Origin: Geobacteraceae bacterium
Lineage (GTDB): Bacteria > Desulfobacterota > Desulfuromonadia > Geobacterales > Pseudopelobacteraceae
Assembly: GCA_016720395.1 (NCBI GenBank)
Contig: JADKKR010000013.1
Coordinates: 1-64,000, forward strand
Direction: 5' to 3'
Length of the DNA stretch: 64,000 nucleotides
Below, in pieces: positions 44,939 to 54,066 of this stretch (positions are counted from its first letter, which is position 1; each line of letters starts with the position of its first letter). A model generated the notes under the pieces. That model saw only the letters and a list, made by a program, of their open reading frames with translations. It did not search any database and was not told where the DNA came from. The translations under genes and the position numbers were made by a program.

Positions 44939-46031
44939 TCGCCGTCTGTTAACAAACATAGACTGGATGCTGGCCGGGATGGTGATTGTCGTCTGCCTGC
45001 TGGGAATCCTCAATATCTACAGTGCCACCACCACCTACAAGATTGTCGCAACACCCTATTATATCAAGCAGCTCTACTGGCTGCTGGCCGGGATGGTCAT
45101 CGCCCTGGCGGTCTGCACGTTGGACTATCACATCCTCGAGGATTTTTCCTACTGGCTGTACGTTTTCGTTGTTCTATTGCTGGTGGCGGTGCTGGTAGTC
45201 GGCCGCCGCTCCATGGGTGCGACCCGCTGGCTTAATCTCGGCCTGTTCAATTTTCAGCCGTCAGAGCTGATGAAGATCGTCATCATCATCACGTTTGCCC
45301 GATTTTTCAACAATTTCCAGACGATCGGCGGGCTGACCATCCGCGACATGCTCTTTCCGTTGACGATCCTGGCTGTTCCCGCTCTGCTGATCATGAAGCA
45401 GCCTGACCTGGGTACGGCTATCCTTGTATTGCTGATAGCACTTTCCATGGCGGTGTATCGCGGGCTGCGCTGGTCAACGGCTGTCACGTTTGTCCTGGTG
45501 ACCATTCCGGTCGCCTGGCTGGGCTGGAGCCATTTTCTACGCCCGTACCAGAAAAACCGGATCCTGGATTTTCTTAACCCGGAGCGTTCCCGTCTGGGCA
45601 GCGGCTATCATATCATTCAGAGCAAGATTGCCGTCGGCTCCGGTGGCTTCATCGGCAAGGGATTCGTCAAAGGCACCCAGTCCCAGTTGCGCTTTCTTCC
45701 CGAACAGCATACCGATTTCGCCTTCTCCGTTTTTGCCGAGGAGTGGGGTTTCATCGGCTGCCTGGTACTGATCCTGCTCTATTTGTCGCTTGTGCTGTGG
45801 GGGCTCAAGATCGCCAGTCGATGCAACGACCGCTTCGGGGCCCTGCTGGCGATCGGCGTGACGGCCATGCTCTTCTGGCACATCGTGATCAACATGGGCA
45901 TGGTGATCGGCATGTTCCCGGTGGTCGGCGTACCGATGCCCTTTTTCTCCTACGGCGGCACATCCATGATCACCTCCATGGTCGGCATCGGTATCCTGCA
46001 GAGTATCAGTATGCGACGCTTCATGTTCTGA
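44931..46031 (+). CDS. rodA: Rod shape peptidoglycan polymerase RodA
   Basis: The start at 44931 (MIDRRLLTNIDW) overlaps the mrdA end. The 366-residue SEDS protein has about ten membrane helices and the motifs RWLNLGLFNFQPSELMK, LKQPDLGTA-like IMKQPDLGTAILV and FLPEQHTDFAFSVFAEEWG. PFFSYGGTSM lies near the C-terminus. It polymerises glycan strands together with PBP2. Confidence 0.95.
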   Translation: MIDRRLLTNIDWMLAGMVIVVCLLGILNIYSATTTYKIVATPYYIKQLYWLLAGMVIALAVCTLDYHILEDFSYWLYVFVVLLLVAVLVVGRRSMGATRWLNLGLFNFQPSELMKIVIIITFARFFNNFQTIGGLTIRDMLFPLTILAVPALLIMKQPDLGTAILVLLIALSMAVYRGLRWSTAVTFVLVTIPVAWLGWSHFLRPYQKNRILDFLNPERSRLGSGYHIIQSKIAVGSGGFIGKGFVKGTQSQLRFLPEQHTDFAFSVFAEEWGFIGCLVLILLYLSLVLWGLKIASRCNDRFGALLAIGVTAMLFWHIVINMGMVIGMFPVVGVPMPFFSYGGTSMITSMVGIGILQSISMRRFMF

Positions 46032-46127
46032 GGCTTGCGCGGCATCCGGTCCATTTGAGCTTTACTTTCCCGCCGCTTTTATTTAAGCTACACAATTCAA
46101 TTTTCTCGCATACATCCAAAGGATTTC

Positions 46128-47924
46128 ATGGATATCAGCAAAATTCGTAACTTCTCTATCATCGCCCATATCGACCACGGGAAATCCACCCTGGCTGACC
46201 GCCTGCTGGAGTTCACCGGCGCACTTTCCGACCGTGAGAAGCAGGACCAGTTCCTGGACAAGATGGATCTGGAGCGCGAGCGGGGCATTACGATCAAGGC
46301 CCAGACCGTGCGGCTCAATTATCGATCGGATGATGGCAATGATTATATCCTCAACCTGATCGACACCCCCGGCCATGTGGACTTTACCTACGAAGTCTCC
46401 CGTTCTCTGGCGGCCTGCGAGGGCGGCCTGCTGGTAGTGGATGCCTCCCAGGGTGTCGAAGCCCAGACGCTGGCGAATGTGTATCTGGCGCTTGATACCA
46501 ACCTTGAGGTCTTTCCGGTCATCAACAAGATCGATCTGCCGGCTGCCGACCCGGAGCGCGTCAAGCATGAGATCGAGGAGATCATCGGTATCGACGCCCA
46601 TGATGCCGTGCTGGCCAGCGCCAAGGAGGGGATCGGCACCCATGAGATCCTCGAACAGATCGTCAGGAAGATCCCTGCGCCCTCGGGAGACAAGACGGCA
46701 CCGCTGAAGGCCCTGCTGTTTGATTCCTGGTACGACCAGTATCAGGGGGTCATCATCCTGGTCCGCCTCTTCGATGGCACCTTGAAAAAGGGTGATAAGA
46801 TCCAGCTGATGTCCACCAACAAGGCCTATGAGGCGCTCAAGGTCGGCATCTTTTCCCCGGTTATGGTCGAAGTGCCGCAGTTGACTGCCGGTGAGGTCGG
46901 TTTTGTGATTGCCGGCATAAAGGATGTGGCCGACGCCAAGGTCGGAGATACGGTCACCCTGTTGAACCGGCAGTGCCTGGTGCCGCTGGACGGTTTCAAA
47001 GAGGTCAAGCCGATGGTCTTTTCCGGCCTGTACCCGATCGATACAGCCCAGTACGAACAGTTGCGCGATGCACTGGCCAAGCTCAAGCTCAACGATTCCT
47101 CCTTTTCCTTCGAGCCGGAGACATCTGTCGCCCTCGGCTTTGGATTCCGCTGCGGATTTCTGGGGCTCCTGCACATGGAGATCATCCAGGAGCGCCTGGA
47201 GCGGGAGTTCGGCCTGGACCTGATCACCACCGCCCCGACCGTTGTCTACCGGGTCCACAAGCTGAGCGGCGAGGTGTTCTCCATCCAGAGCGCCAACCAG
47301 ATGCCCGAGCTGCAAAGCACGGAGTTTCTCGAAGAGCCGTTCATCCTGGCCCACATTCACGTGCCGAATGAATTTGTCGGCGGTGTGCTTGCGCTCTGCG
47401 AGGACAAACGCGGCGTCCAGCGCGAGATCAAGTACCTGACCCAGACGCGTGTGATGATTATTTATGAACTACCGCTGAACGAGATTGTGCTTGATTTCTA
47501 CGATCGCCTGAAATCGATCACCAAAGGGTATGCCTCCCTTGATTATGAACATCTGGAATACCGGCGCTCTGACCTGGTCCGCATGAATGTCATGATCAAT
47601 GGTGAAGTCGTGGATGCCCTGTCCTTGATCCTTCACCGCGAAAAGGCCTATTTCCGTGGCCGGGATCTTGTTTCCAAGATGAAGGAGCTGATTTCACGAC
47701 AGATGTTTGAGGTCGCCATCCAGGCGGCCATCGGCAACAAGGTTATCGCCCGTGAAACGGTCAAGGCCATGCGCAAGGACGTTCTGGCCAAGTGCTACGG
47801 CGGGGATATAACCCGTAAGCGCAAGCTGTTGGAGAAGCAGAAAGAGGGCAAGAAGCGCATGAAGAATGTGGGCAACGTAGAACTGCCCCAGGAGGCCTTT
47901 CTGGCCATTCTCAAGGTTGATTGA
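46128..47924 (+). CDS. lepA: Elongation factor 4 (LepA)
   Basis: This 598-residue translational GTPase shows G1 AHIDHGKSTLADRLL, switch II DTPGHVDF, G4 NKIDLPAAD, and the LepA-specific C-terminal domain ending in RKRKLLEKQKEGKKRMK and GNVELPQEAFLAIL. It back-translocates or remodels stalled ribosomes. CAAAGGATTTC precedes the start. It is followed by a structured tandem repeat and lepB. Confidence 0.97.
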   Translation: MDISKIRNFSIIAHIDHGKSTLADRLLEFTGALSDREKQDQFLDKMDLERERGITIKAQTVRLNYRSDDGNDYILNLIDTPGHVDFTYEVSRSLAACEGGLLVVDASQGVEAQTLANVYLALDTNLEVFPVINKIDLPAADPERVKHEIEEIIGIDAHDAVLASAKEGIGTHEILEQIVRKIPAPSGDKTAPLKALLFDSWYDQYQGVIILVRLFDGTLKKGDKIQLMSTNKAYEALKVGIFSPVMVEVPQLTAGEVGFVIAGIKDVADAKVGDTVTLLNRQCLVPLDGFKEVKPMVFSGLYPIDTAQYEQLRDALAKLKLNDSSFSFEPETSVALGFGFRCGFLGLLHMEIIQERLEREFGLDLITTAPTVVYRVHKLSGEVFSIQSANQMPELQSTEFLEEPFILAHIHVPNEFVGGVLALCEDKRGVQREIKYLTQTRVMIIYELPLNEIVLDFYDRLKSITKGYASLDYEHLEYRRSDLVRMNVMINGEVVDALSLILHREKAYFRGRDLVSKMKELISRQMFEVAIQAAIGNKVIARETVKAMRKDVLAKCYGGDITRKRKLLEKQKEGKKRMKNVGNVELPQEAFLAILKVD

Positions 47925-47939
47925 ACAATTTAGCTGTAC

Positions 47940-48086
47940 CCTGCTTCGCAGGATAAGTGCGTTAACGGAATCAATTCCTGCAAAAAGCGCAGGAATCGAT
48001 TTCTAACTTACTGCCCCGAAAACGGGATAAGTGCGTTCACGAAATCAATTTCAACAATAAGCGTTGAAATCGATTTCTAACTTACT
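47940..48086 (+). repeat. Tandem 74-nt structured repeat with covarying hairpins
   Basis: Two units share GGATAAGTGCGTT (47951 and 48025) and AATCGATTTCTAACTTACT (ending 48012 and 48086), a 74-base period. Each has a small hairpin before GGATAA (CCTGC-TTC-GCAGG; CCCG-AAAA-CGGG). Each also has an 8-bp hairpin inside: ATTCCTGC/GCAGGAAT (47974-47996) and ATTTCAAC/GTTGAAAT (48048-48070), with 7-nt loops AAAAAGC and AATAAGC. Three base pairs of the inner stem differ by compensatory changes, so the structure is selected or recently copied as a palindrome. It fills the lepA-lepB gap. Confidence 0.8.
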
Positions 48087-48101
48087 AAAAGGAACTCGTC
48101 A

Positions 48102-48764
48102 ATGGAAGAGTATCAGGAACCATCCCAGTCTGTATCCCAACCGGAGCAGCCGGTATACAAAAAAAAGAGCATCTTCCGCGAGTACGCCGAGTCGATCGTC
48201 ATAGCGGTACTTCTGGCGCTGGTGATCCGCACCTATCTGGTACAGGCCTTCAAGATCCCGTCCGGCTCCATGGAGGATACCCTGGTTATCGGTGATCACC
48301 TGCTGGTGAACAAGTTCATCTACGGGACGAAGATCCCCTTCACGTCGACCACGGTGATTAAGGTCCGTGACCCCCGCCAGGGCGATGTGATCGTGTTCGA
48401 GTATCCCGAGGATCCAAGCAAGGACTTCATCAAACGGATTGTCGGAAGCCCGGGAGATATTGTGGAAGGGAAGGGCAAGAAGGTTTTTGTGAATGGAAAA
48501 CCCTATGAAAATTCCCATGAGATCCACAAGGAGAAGGAGACTATTCCCAAGGAGATGAACCCGCGTGACACCTTTGGACCGGTGACGGTGCCGCCGGACT
48601 CCTATTTTGTCATGGGGGACAATCGCGACCGCTCCTACGACAGCCGTTTCTGGGGATTTGTTAAGCGGGACAAGATCAAGGGCCTGGCGTTCATCAAATA
48701 CTGGTCATGGGACCGGGAGAAACTCCGTCCGCGTTTAGGCAGCATCGGAAATCTTATCAACTGA
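48102..48764 (+). CDS. lepB: Signal peptidase I
   Basis: This 220-residue inner-membrane protease removes signal peptides. It has one N-terminal helix (SIVIAVLLALVIRTYLV), catalytic Ser56 in FKIPSGSMEDTL, Lys111 in PSKDFIKRIVG, and the GDNRDRSYDSRFWGFV signature. AAAAGGAACTCGTCA precedes the ATG. It would serve the many exported proteins encoded in this window. Confidence 0.96.
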   Translation: MEEYQEPSQSVSQPEQPVYKKKSIFREYAESIVIAVLLALVIRTYLVQAFKIPSGSMEDTLVIGDHLLVNKFIYGTKIPFTSTTVIKVRDPRQGDVIVFEYPEDPSKDFIKRIVGSPGDIVEGKGKKVFVNGKPYENSHEIHKEKETIPKEMNPRDTFGPVTVPPDSYFVMGDNRDRSYDSRFWGFVKRDKIKGLAFIKYWSWDREKLRPRLGSIGNLIN

Positions 48765-48773
48765 TTAATGCTA

Positions 48774-48930
48774 CTCTCACAGAGCTCACAGAGGCACAGA
48801 GCAAGAACAGGCAACAATTTAAATACCGGATTATTTTTTCCGTGAATCTACATTTATTCATCTGAGTACATAAAGGCGCAGGCATTTTTATATGATTTTC
48901 TCCGTGGGCTCTGTGAGCTCTGTGAGACAA
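48774..48930. repeat. CACAGAG-type inverted repeat element (second copy)
   Basis: Left arm 48774-48801 (CTCACAGAG, CTCACAGAGG, CACAGAG) is complementary to right arm 48901-48930 (CTCTGTGAG, CTCTGTGAG). It has the same units as 31741-31854, with about 100 AT-rich bases between the arms. It fills the lepB-aspS gap. Confidence 0.7.
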
Positions 48931-48966
48931 CTAATTTAGATTTCAAGATTTTTATTGGAGGATTGT

Positions 48967-50751
48967 ATGGATACACTTGGAAACTGGAAACGCACGCACT
49001 ACTGCGGCGACCTTCGCGCCGCAGACATCGGCAGCGAAGTTTTTCTCATGGGCTGGGCTCTGCGCCGTCGTGATCATGGCGGACTGATCTTCATCGATCT
49101 GCGAGACAGGGAGGGCATTGCCCAGGTCGTCTTCGACCCTGAGGTAAACGGACCGGCCCATGCGATAGCAGAGGGTGTGCGGAGCGAGTTTGTCCTGGCC
49201 GTCAGGGGTAAGGTCATCCCGCGCCCTGATGGTACGGTCAACCCTAACATGAAAACCGGTGAGGTTGAGATCCAGGTGCTGGAATGCAAACTTCTGAATC
49301 GCTCTAAACCACTGCCCTTCATGTTGGATGAGCACAGTGAGATCAATGAGAATATCCGCCTGAAATACCGTTATCTGGACCTGCGCCGTCCCCAGCTGCA
49401 GCATAACCTGATCCTGCGCTCGAAGGTCTCCCAGGTCACACGCAGCTATCTGACTGACAACGGTTTTATCGAGCTGGAGACACCTTTCCTGACCAAGTCG
49501 ACACCGGAAGGGGCCCGTGATTTTCTGGTGCCGTCGCGTATCAACCAGGGCAGCTTCTACGCCCTGCCGCAATCCCCGCAGATCTTTAAGCAGATCCTGA
49601 TGATTTCCGGTTTCGACCGCTATTTCCAGGTGGTGCGCTGTTTCCGCGATGAGGATCTGCGGGCTGACCGCCAGCCGGAATTCACCCAGATCGACTGCGA
49701 GATGTCCTTCATCGACCGTGAAGACATAATCACCGTCATGGAGGGACTGATCGCCCGCATCTTCCAGGAGGCAAAGGGCATCGACATCGCCCTGCCGGTC
49801 CAGCGCATCACCTATGCCGAGGCAATCCAGCGCTTCGGCGTGGACAACCCGGACCTGCGCTTCGGCATGGAGTTGTGTGATCTGACCGACATTGTCAAAG
49901 GCTCCGGCTTCAAGGTTTTTGCCGATGTTGCCGCTAAAGGCGGCATCATCAAGGGTCTCAATGCCAAAAAATGTTCCGGCTTTTCCCGCAAGGACATCGA
50001 CGACCTGACCGAATTTGTAAAGATCTACGGTGCCAAGGGCCTGGCCTACGTCAAGATCGAGAACGGTGAGTGGCATTCCCCGATCGCCAAGTTCTTTACT
50101 CCCGAAGAGATCGCCACCATGAATGCTGCTTTCGGGGCCGAGGAAGGCGATCTGCTGTTCTTTGTGGCCGATAAGCCCAAGGTCGTCAATGATTCTCTCG
50201 GCAAGCTGCGCAACCACCTTGCCGGCATCCTCAAGCTGACCAGCAAGGACGATTACCGCTTTGTATGGGTGACCGACTTCCCGCTTCTGGAGTGGGACGA
50301 GGAGGACAAGCGCTGGGCGGCTGTCCACCATCCCTTTACCGCTCCGATGGATGAGGATGTGGATTTTGTTGAGTCCGATCCCGGTCGCTGCCGTGCCAAG
50401 GCCTATGATCTGGTCTTGAACGGCAACGAGATCGGTGGCGGATCGATCAGGATCCATCAGGAACAGGTCCAGTCTCTGATGTTCAAGATGCTGGGTATGT
50501 CTGTCGAGGATGCCCGCAGCAAGTTCGGTTTTCTGCTGGATGCCCTGGAATTCGGCACGCCCCCCCACGGCGGTATCGCTTTCGGTATGGACCGGCTGAT
50601 CATGCTGCTGACCGGAAGCGACTCGATCCGTGACGTAATCGCGTTCCCCAAGACCCAGAAAGGAACCTGCATGATGTCCGAAGCGCCATCGCTGGTCGAC
50701 ACCAAGCAGCTTCGCGAGCTTGGTATCCGGCTGGCCGAAAAACAGGCCTAA
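48967..50751 (+). CDS. aspS: Aspartyl-tRNA synthetase
   Basis: The start at 48967 (MDTLGNWKRTHYCGDLR) follows TTGGAGGATTGT. The 594-residue class II enzyme has an N-terminal OB anticodon-binding domain (GGLIFIDLRDREGIAQVVF), motif 2 RCFRDEDLRADRQPEFTQID, the bacterial GAD insertion and motif 3 GIAFGMDRLIMLLTG. Whether it also charges tRNA-Asn cannot be told here. The LysM lipoprotein gene begins at the next base. Confidence 0.97.
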   Translation: MDTLGNWKRTHYCGDLRAADIGSEVFLMGWALRRRDHGGLIFIDLRDREGIAQVVFDPEVNGPAHAIAEGVRSEFVLAVRGKVIPRPDGTVNPNMKTGEVEIQVLECKLLNRSKPLPFMLDEHSEINENIRLKYRYLDLRRPQLQHNLILRSKVSQVTRSYLTDNGFIELETPFLTKSTPEGARDFLVPSRINQGSFYALPQSPQIFKQILMISGFDRYFQVVRCFRDEDLRADRQPEFTQIDCEMSFIDREDIITVMEGLIARIFQEAKGIDIALPVQRITYAEAIQRFGVDNPDLRFGMELCDLTDIVKGSGFKVFADVAAKGGIIKGLNAKKCSGFSRKDIDDLTEFVKIYGAKGLAYVKIENGEWHSPIAKFFTPEEIATMNAAFGAEEGDLLFFVADKPKVVNDSLGKLRNHLAGILKLTSKDDYRFVWVTDFPLLEWDEEDKRWAAVHHPFTAPMDEDVDFVESDPGRCRAKAYDLVLNGNEIGGGSIRIHQEQVQSLMFKMLGMSVEDARSKFGFLLDALEFGTPPHGGIAFGMDRLIMLLTGSDSIRDVIAFPKTQKGTCMMSEAPSLVDTKQLRELGIRLAEKQA

Positions 50752-51453
50752 ATGTCCAGTCCTCTGAACCGCTGGGCTGCGGGTATCTCTGTTCTGATCA
50801 TCTGCGCTCTGACGGCATGCTCTGCTCCTGCACCTACCTGGCGATCAAAGACCTCTGCGCTTGTCGACGATCTCGTCAGGCAGGATGCTCCGGTGCTGTT
50901 CCCGCAGGAGTACCTTAACCTGCTGGAGACATTTGAGCATGGTGAAGCTGTGCTGCATGTTCAGGGTGATGAGCGGGCGTCAGATGCCTTCTATCTGCTG
51001 GCGCTGCAAAAGGGCGACCTGCTGAAGGAAGAGCTGGTGCGGTACCGGCAGCGCAAGGCCCAGGAAGAACGCGAGCGGGCGGCGAAAGAGGCGGCCCGTA
51101 TCGAGGAGGAGCGGCTGATGCGTGAGGCGGCGGCGGCAGAAGTGCGTCTCCGCGAGCAGGAACTTCAGGCAGCACAGGAGGCTCTGGCCGCTGCTGCACG
51201 TATCGAAGCATCTCGAGAGTCACTCCAGCTCCTGACGCCGAGCTATACGGTCCGCCGTGGTGAAACCCTCCCGCAGATCGCAGCACGGGCTGAGGTGTAC
51301 AATGATTCATCCCTGTGGCCGTTGATCTATCGCGCCAATCGGGACCAGATTCGCGACCCCAGACAGCTCTGGCCCGGTCAGGTTCTCAAGATACCCCGCC
51401 ACTTTTCCCGCGATGAGGCTATTGAGGCCAAGCGTTACTCCGGAAAAAAATAG
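50752..51453 (+). CDS. LysM-domain lipoprotein
   Basis: This 233-residue protein starts immediately after the aspS stop. The lipobox LTACSAP puts the lipidated Cys at about 23. A long Glu/Arg/Ala-rich coiled coil follows (about 100-160). The C-terminal LysM reads YTVRRGETLPQIAARAEVYN to WPGQVLKIP, with a longer insert than usual (SSLWPLIYRANRDQIRDPRQ). It should bind peptidoglycan from the membrane. It is coupled to aspS by position rather than function. Confidence 0.88.
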   Translation: MSSPLNRWAAGISVLIICALTACSAPAPTWRSKTSALVDDLVRQDAPVLFPQEYLNLLETFEHGEAVLHVQGDERASDAFYLLALQKGDLLKEELVRYRQRKAQEERERAAKEAARIEEERLMREAAAAEVRLREQELQAAQEALAAAARIEASRESLQLLTPSYTVRRGETLPQIAARAEVYNDSSLWPLIYRANRDQIRDPRQLWPGQVLKIPRHFSRDEAIEAKRYSGKK

Positions 51454-51599
51454 CTGCTGCGATCTCCGGTACTGATCCAGTCGATTCTTGTCTGAAATCC
51501 TGCACCCCCATCACGACCTTCTTGCTGGAGGGCATTCCGTGTGTAATATAAACCTGCCGGTAACAGCCACTTAACCCTGCTGGACTCCAATGTTTTTTC

Positions 51600-51634
51600 T
51601 TGACAGCCCACCCGCTTTTGTATACTGTATACAA
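51600..51634 (+). promoter_or_regulatory. Promoter with 17-bp GntR-type palindrome upstream of IDH
   Basis: TTGACA at 51600-51605 is followed by TATACT at 51621-51626 (15-base spacer). A perfect palindrome TTGTATAC-T-GTATACAA (51618-51634) covers the -10. This layout fits repression by a GntR/FadR-type dimer, which is inference. The 51454-51599 stretch holds no gene. Confidence 0.6.
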
Positions 51635-51786
51635 GATTTTTACTAAAACTGTAACGTATTGATTTTTTTATATTTATACGAAAAAAACATCTGATGAACC
51701 GGGTAGGTTTCCACCGGTGAAACAGCAGTCTGATCGTCACATTGCCCCAGCCTTTGGCGAGCATGCATAAAAACTAAGGAGAGAAC

Positions 51787-54012
51787 ATGACAACGCAAAA
51801 GATTATCTGGTCTAAAATTGACGAAGCCCCCGCACTTGCAACCTACTCATTGCTTCCGATTGTCAACGCATTCACAAAGGCAGCAGGTGTTGTCGTCGAG
51901 ACTCGCGATATATCCGTTGCCGGAAGAATCATCGCAAACTTTCCCGACTATCTTGCGGAAAATCAGAAGATGCCGGATTTTCTGGCCGAACTGGGCAGTC
52001 TGACACAGAAACTTGAGGCCAATATCATTAAGCTGCCGAACGTCAGCGCATCAATCCCCCAGCTGAAAGCCGCCATCAAAGAACTGCAGGAGCAGGGCTA
52101 CAAGCTTCCTGATTATCCGGAAGATCCGCAGACCGATGCCGAAAAAGAGCTGCATGCACGCTATGCAAAGTGCCTGGGAAGTGCCGTAAACCCTGTTCTG
52201 CGCGAAGGAAATTCGGACAGGAGATCGGCCAAGGCCGTTAAAGAATATGCAAAAAAATATCCGCACAAAATGGGGGCCTGGAGCCCGGATTCAAAAACCC
52301 ACGTTTCGCATATGACCGCCGGCGATTTTTATCACAGTGAAAAATCCGTAACCATGGAAAAGGCCGGTAACGTAAAAATTGAATTTGTTGGTAAGGACGG
52401 TAACGTCAAAGTTCTGAAGGACAAACTCGCTCTTCAGGCTGGCGAGGTGCTTGACGGTGCCTTCATGAGCGTCAAAGCATTGCGTAAGTTCATTGCTGAG
52501 CAGATTGAAGATGCAAAGGCAAAAGGCGTGCTGTTCTCCGTTCACCTTAAAGCTACCATGATGAAGATTTCCGATCCGATCATGTTCGGTCATTTCGTAT
52601 CTGTATTTTACAAGGATGTATTCGAAAAACATGCCGCTACCTTGAAGGAACTGGGTGTTAACCCTGACTTGGGCATGGGCGACCTTTACGCAAAACTTCA
52701 GAAACTGCCGGAAGCAAAGCGGGCCGAGATCGAAGCAGATATCCAGGAAGTCTATAAGAAGCAGCCGCCACTGGCGATGGTTGATTCTGATAAAGGTATT
52801 ACAAACCTGCACGCCAGCAACGACATTATTATTGATGCCTCCATGCCGGTTGTTATTCGTGATTCCGGCGGAATGTGGGGACCGGACGGCAAACTGCACG
52901 ACGTCAAGTGTGTCATCCCCGATACAAGCTATTCGGAGTGGTATCAGGAATGTATCGCATTCTGTCAGAAAAATGGTCAGTTTGATCCGACAACTATGGG
53001 TTCTGTGTCCAACGTTGGACTTATGGCTCAGAAAGCCGAAGAGTATGGTTCACACGACAAGACCTTCAAGATTCCTGCAAACGGCACGGTGCGTGTTGTT
53101 GATGAATCAGGTGCTGTACTTATTCAGCATGACGTGGAGGAAGGGGATATCTGGCGTGGTTGCCAGGCCAAGGATCTGCCAATTCAGGATTGGGTCAAGC
53201 TGGCAGTTCGGAGAGCACGTGCAACAGGTGCTCCTGCTGTCTTCTGGCTCGATAAAAACAGAGCTCACGACTCACAAATGATTTTGAAAGTGAATAAGTA
53301 TCTGAAAGACCTCGATACCACTGGTCTGGAAATTCATATCATGTCTCCGGTAGAAGCAATGCGCTTCACATTGCCACGAGCAAAAGCCGGACTGGACACA
53401 ATTTCTGTCAGCGGAAACGCCCTGAGGGATTACCTGACCGACCTGTTCCCGATTCTTGAGCTGGGTACCAGCGCCAAGATGCTGTCCATCGTACCGCTGC
53501 TGGCCGGCGGCGGACTGTTCGAGACCGGTGCCGGCGGATCGGCACCCAAGCATGTCCAGCAGTTTGTTGAGGAAGGCTACCTGCGTTGGGATTCCCTTGG
53601 TGAATTCCTGGCACTGGCTGTCTCCCTGGAGCATCTGGCAGCCACCTTCAAGAATGAAAAGGCCCAACTTCTTGCCGATACACTCGACCAGGCCAACACC
53701 AAGTTCCTTGACAACAACAAGAACCCGGCCCGTAAGGTCGGACAGATCGACAACCGGGGCAGCCACTTCTACCTGGCAATGTACTGGGCCGAGGCATTGG
53801 CTGCTCAGACTAAGGACGCCGAGCTTGCAGCACGTTTTGCCAAAGTAGCCAAGCAGCTGCAGGACAATGAAGCCAAAATCAATGAAGAACTGATCGGTGC
53901 CCAGGGCAAGCCGCAGGATATTGGTGGCTACTTCAACCCGAATCCGGCAATGACCGAAAAGGCCATGCGCCCGAGTCCAACGCTGAATGCCATTATTGAC
54001 GCCATTGCCTAG
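51787..54012 (+). CDS. Monomeric-type NADP isocitrate dehydrogenase
   Basis: This 741-residue protein fits the large monomeric IDH family, of usual length. It has IIWSKIDEAPALATYSLLPI at the start, NSDRRSAKAVKEYAKKYPHKMG, SDKGITNLHASNDIIIDASM and GAPAVFWLDKNRAHD. It oxidises isocitrate to 2-oxoglutarate. AAGGAGAGAACATG is the start region. It is followed 54 bases later by a second, unrelated dimeric IDH, so the step is encoded twice. The first two-thirds read more A/T-rich than neighbouring genes, a possible sign of transfer. A palindrome covers its promoter. Confidence 0.96.
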   Translation: MTTQKIIWSKIDEAPALATYSLLPIVNAFTKAAGVVVETRDISVAGRIIANFPDYLAENQKMPDFLAELGSLTQKLEANIIKLPNVSASIPQLKAAIKELQEQGYKLPDYPEDPQTDAEKELHARYAKCLGSAVNPVLREGNSDRRSAKAVKEYAKKYPHKMGAWSPDSKTHVSHMTAGDFYHSEKSVTMEKAGNVKIEFVGKDGNVKVLKDKLALQAGEVLDGAFMSVKALRKFIAEQIEDAKAKGVLFSVHLKATMMKISDPIMFGHFVSVFYKDVFEKHAATLKELGVNPDLGMGDLYAKLQKLPEAKRAEIEADIQEVYKKQPPLAMVDSDKGITNLHASNDIIIDASMPVVIRDSGGMWGPDGKLHDVKCVIPDTSYSEWYQECIAFCQKNGQFDPTTMGSVSNVGLMAQKAEEYGSHDKTFKIPANGTVRVVDESGAVLIQHDVEEGDIWRGCQAKDLPIQDWVKLAVRRARATGAPAVFWLDKNRAHDSQMILKVNKYLKDLDTTGLEIHIMSPVEAMRFTLPRAKAGLDTISVSGNALRDYLTDLFPILELGTSAKMLSIVPLLAGGGLFETGAGGSAPKHVQQFVEEGYLRWDSLGEFLALAVSLEHLAATFKNEKAQLLADTLDQANTKFLDNNKNPARKVGQIDNRGSHFYLAMYWAEALAAQTKDAELAARFAKVAKQLQDNEAKINEELIGAQGKPQDIGGYFNPNPAMTEKAMRPSPTLNAIIDAIA

Positions 54013-54066
54013 GCTGGTGTCACAGACGCTCTTTTAAAACCTGAAATACCAGCGGAAGTGAGTTGG

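Noticed and set aside
46083..47360. Long open frame antisense to lepA
   Set aside because: It is a shadow of the strongly conserved lepA coding frame, with no start signal or recognisable domain.
48952..50568. 538-codon open frame antisense to aspS
   Set aside because: It is caused by GC-rich third positions of aspS; the protein has no family features and it would overlap the real gene completely.
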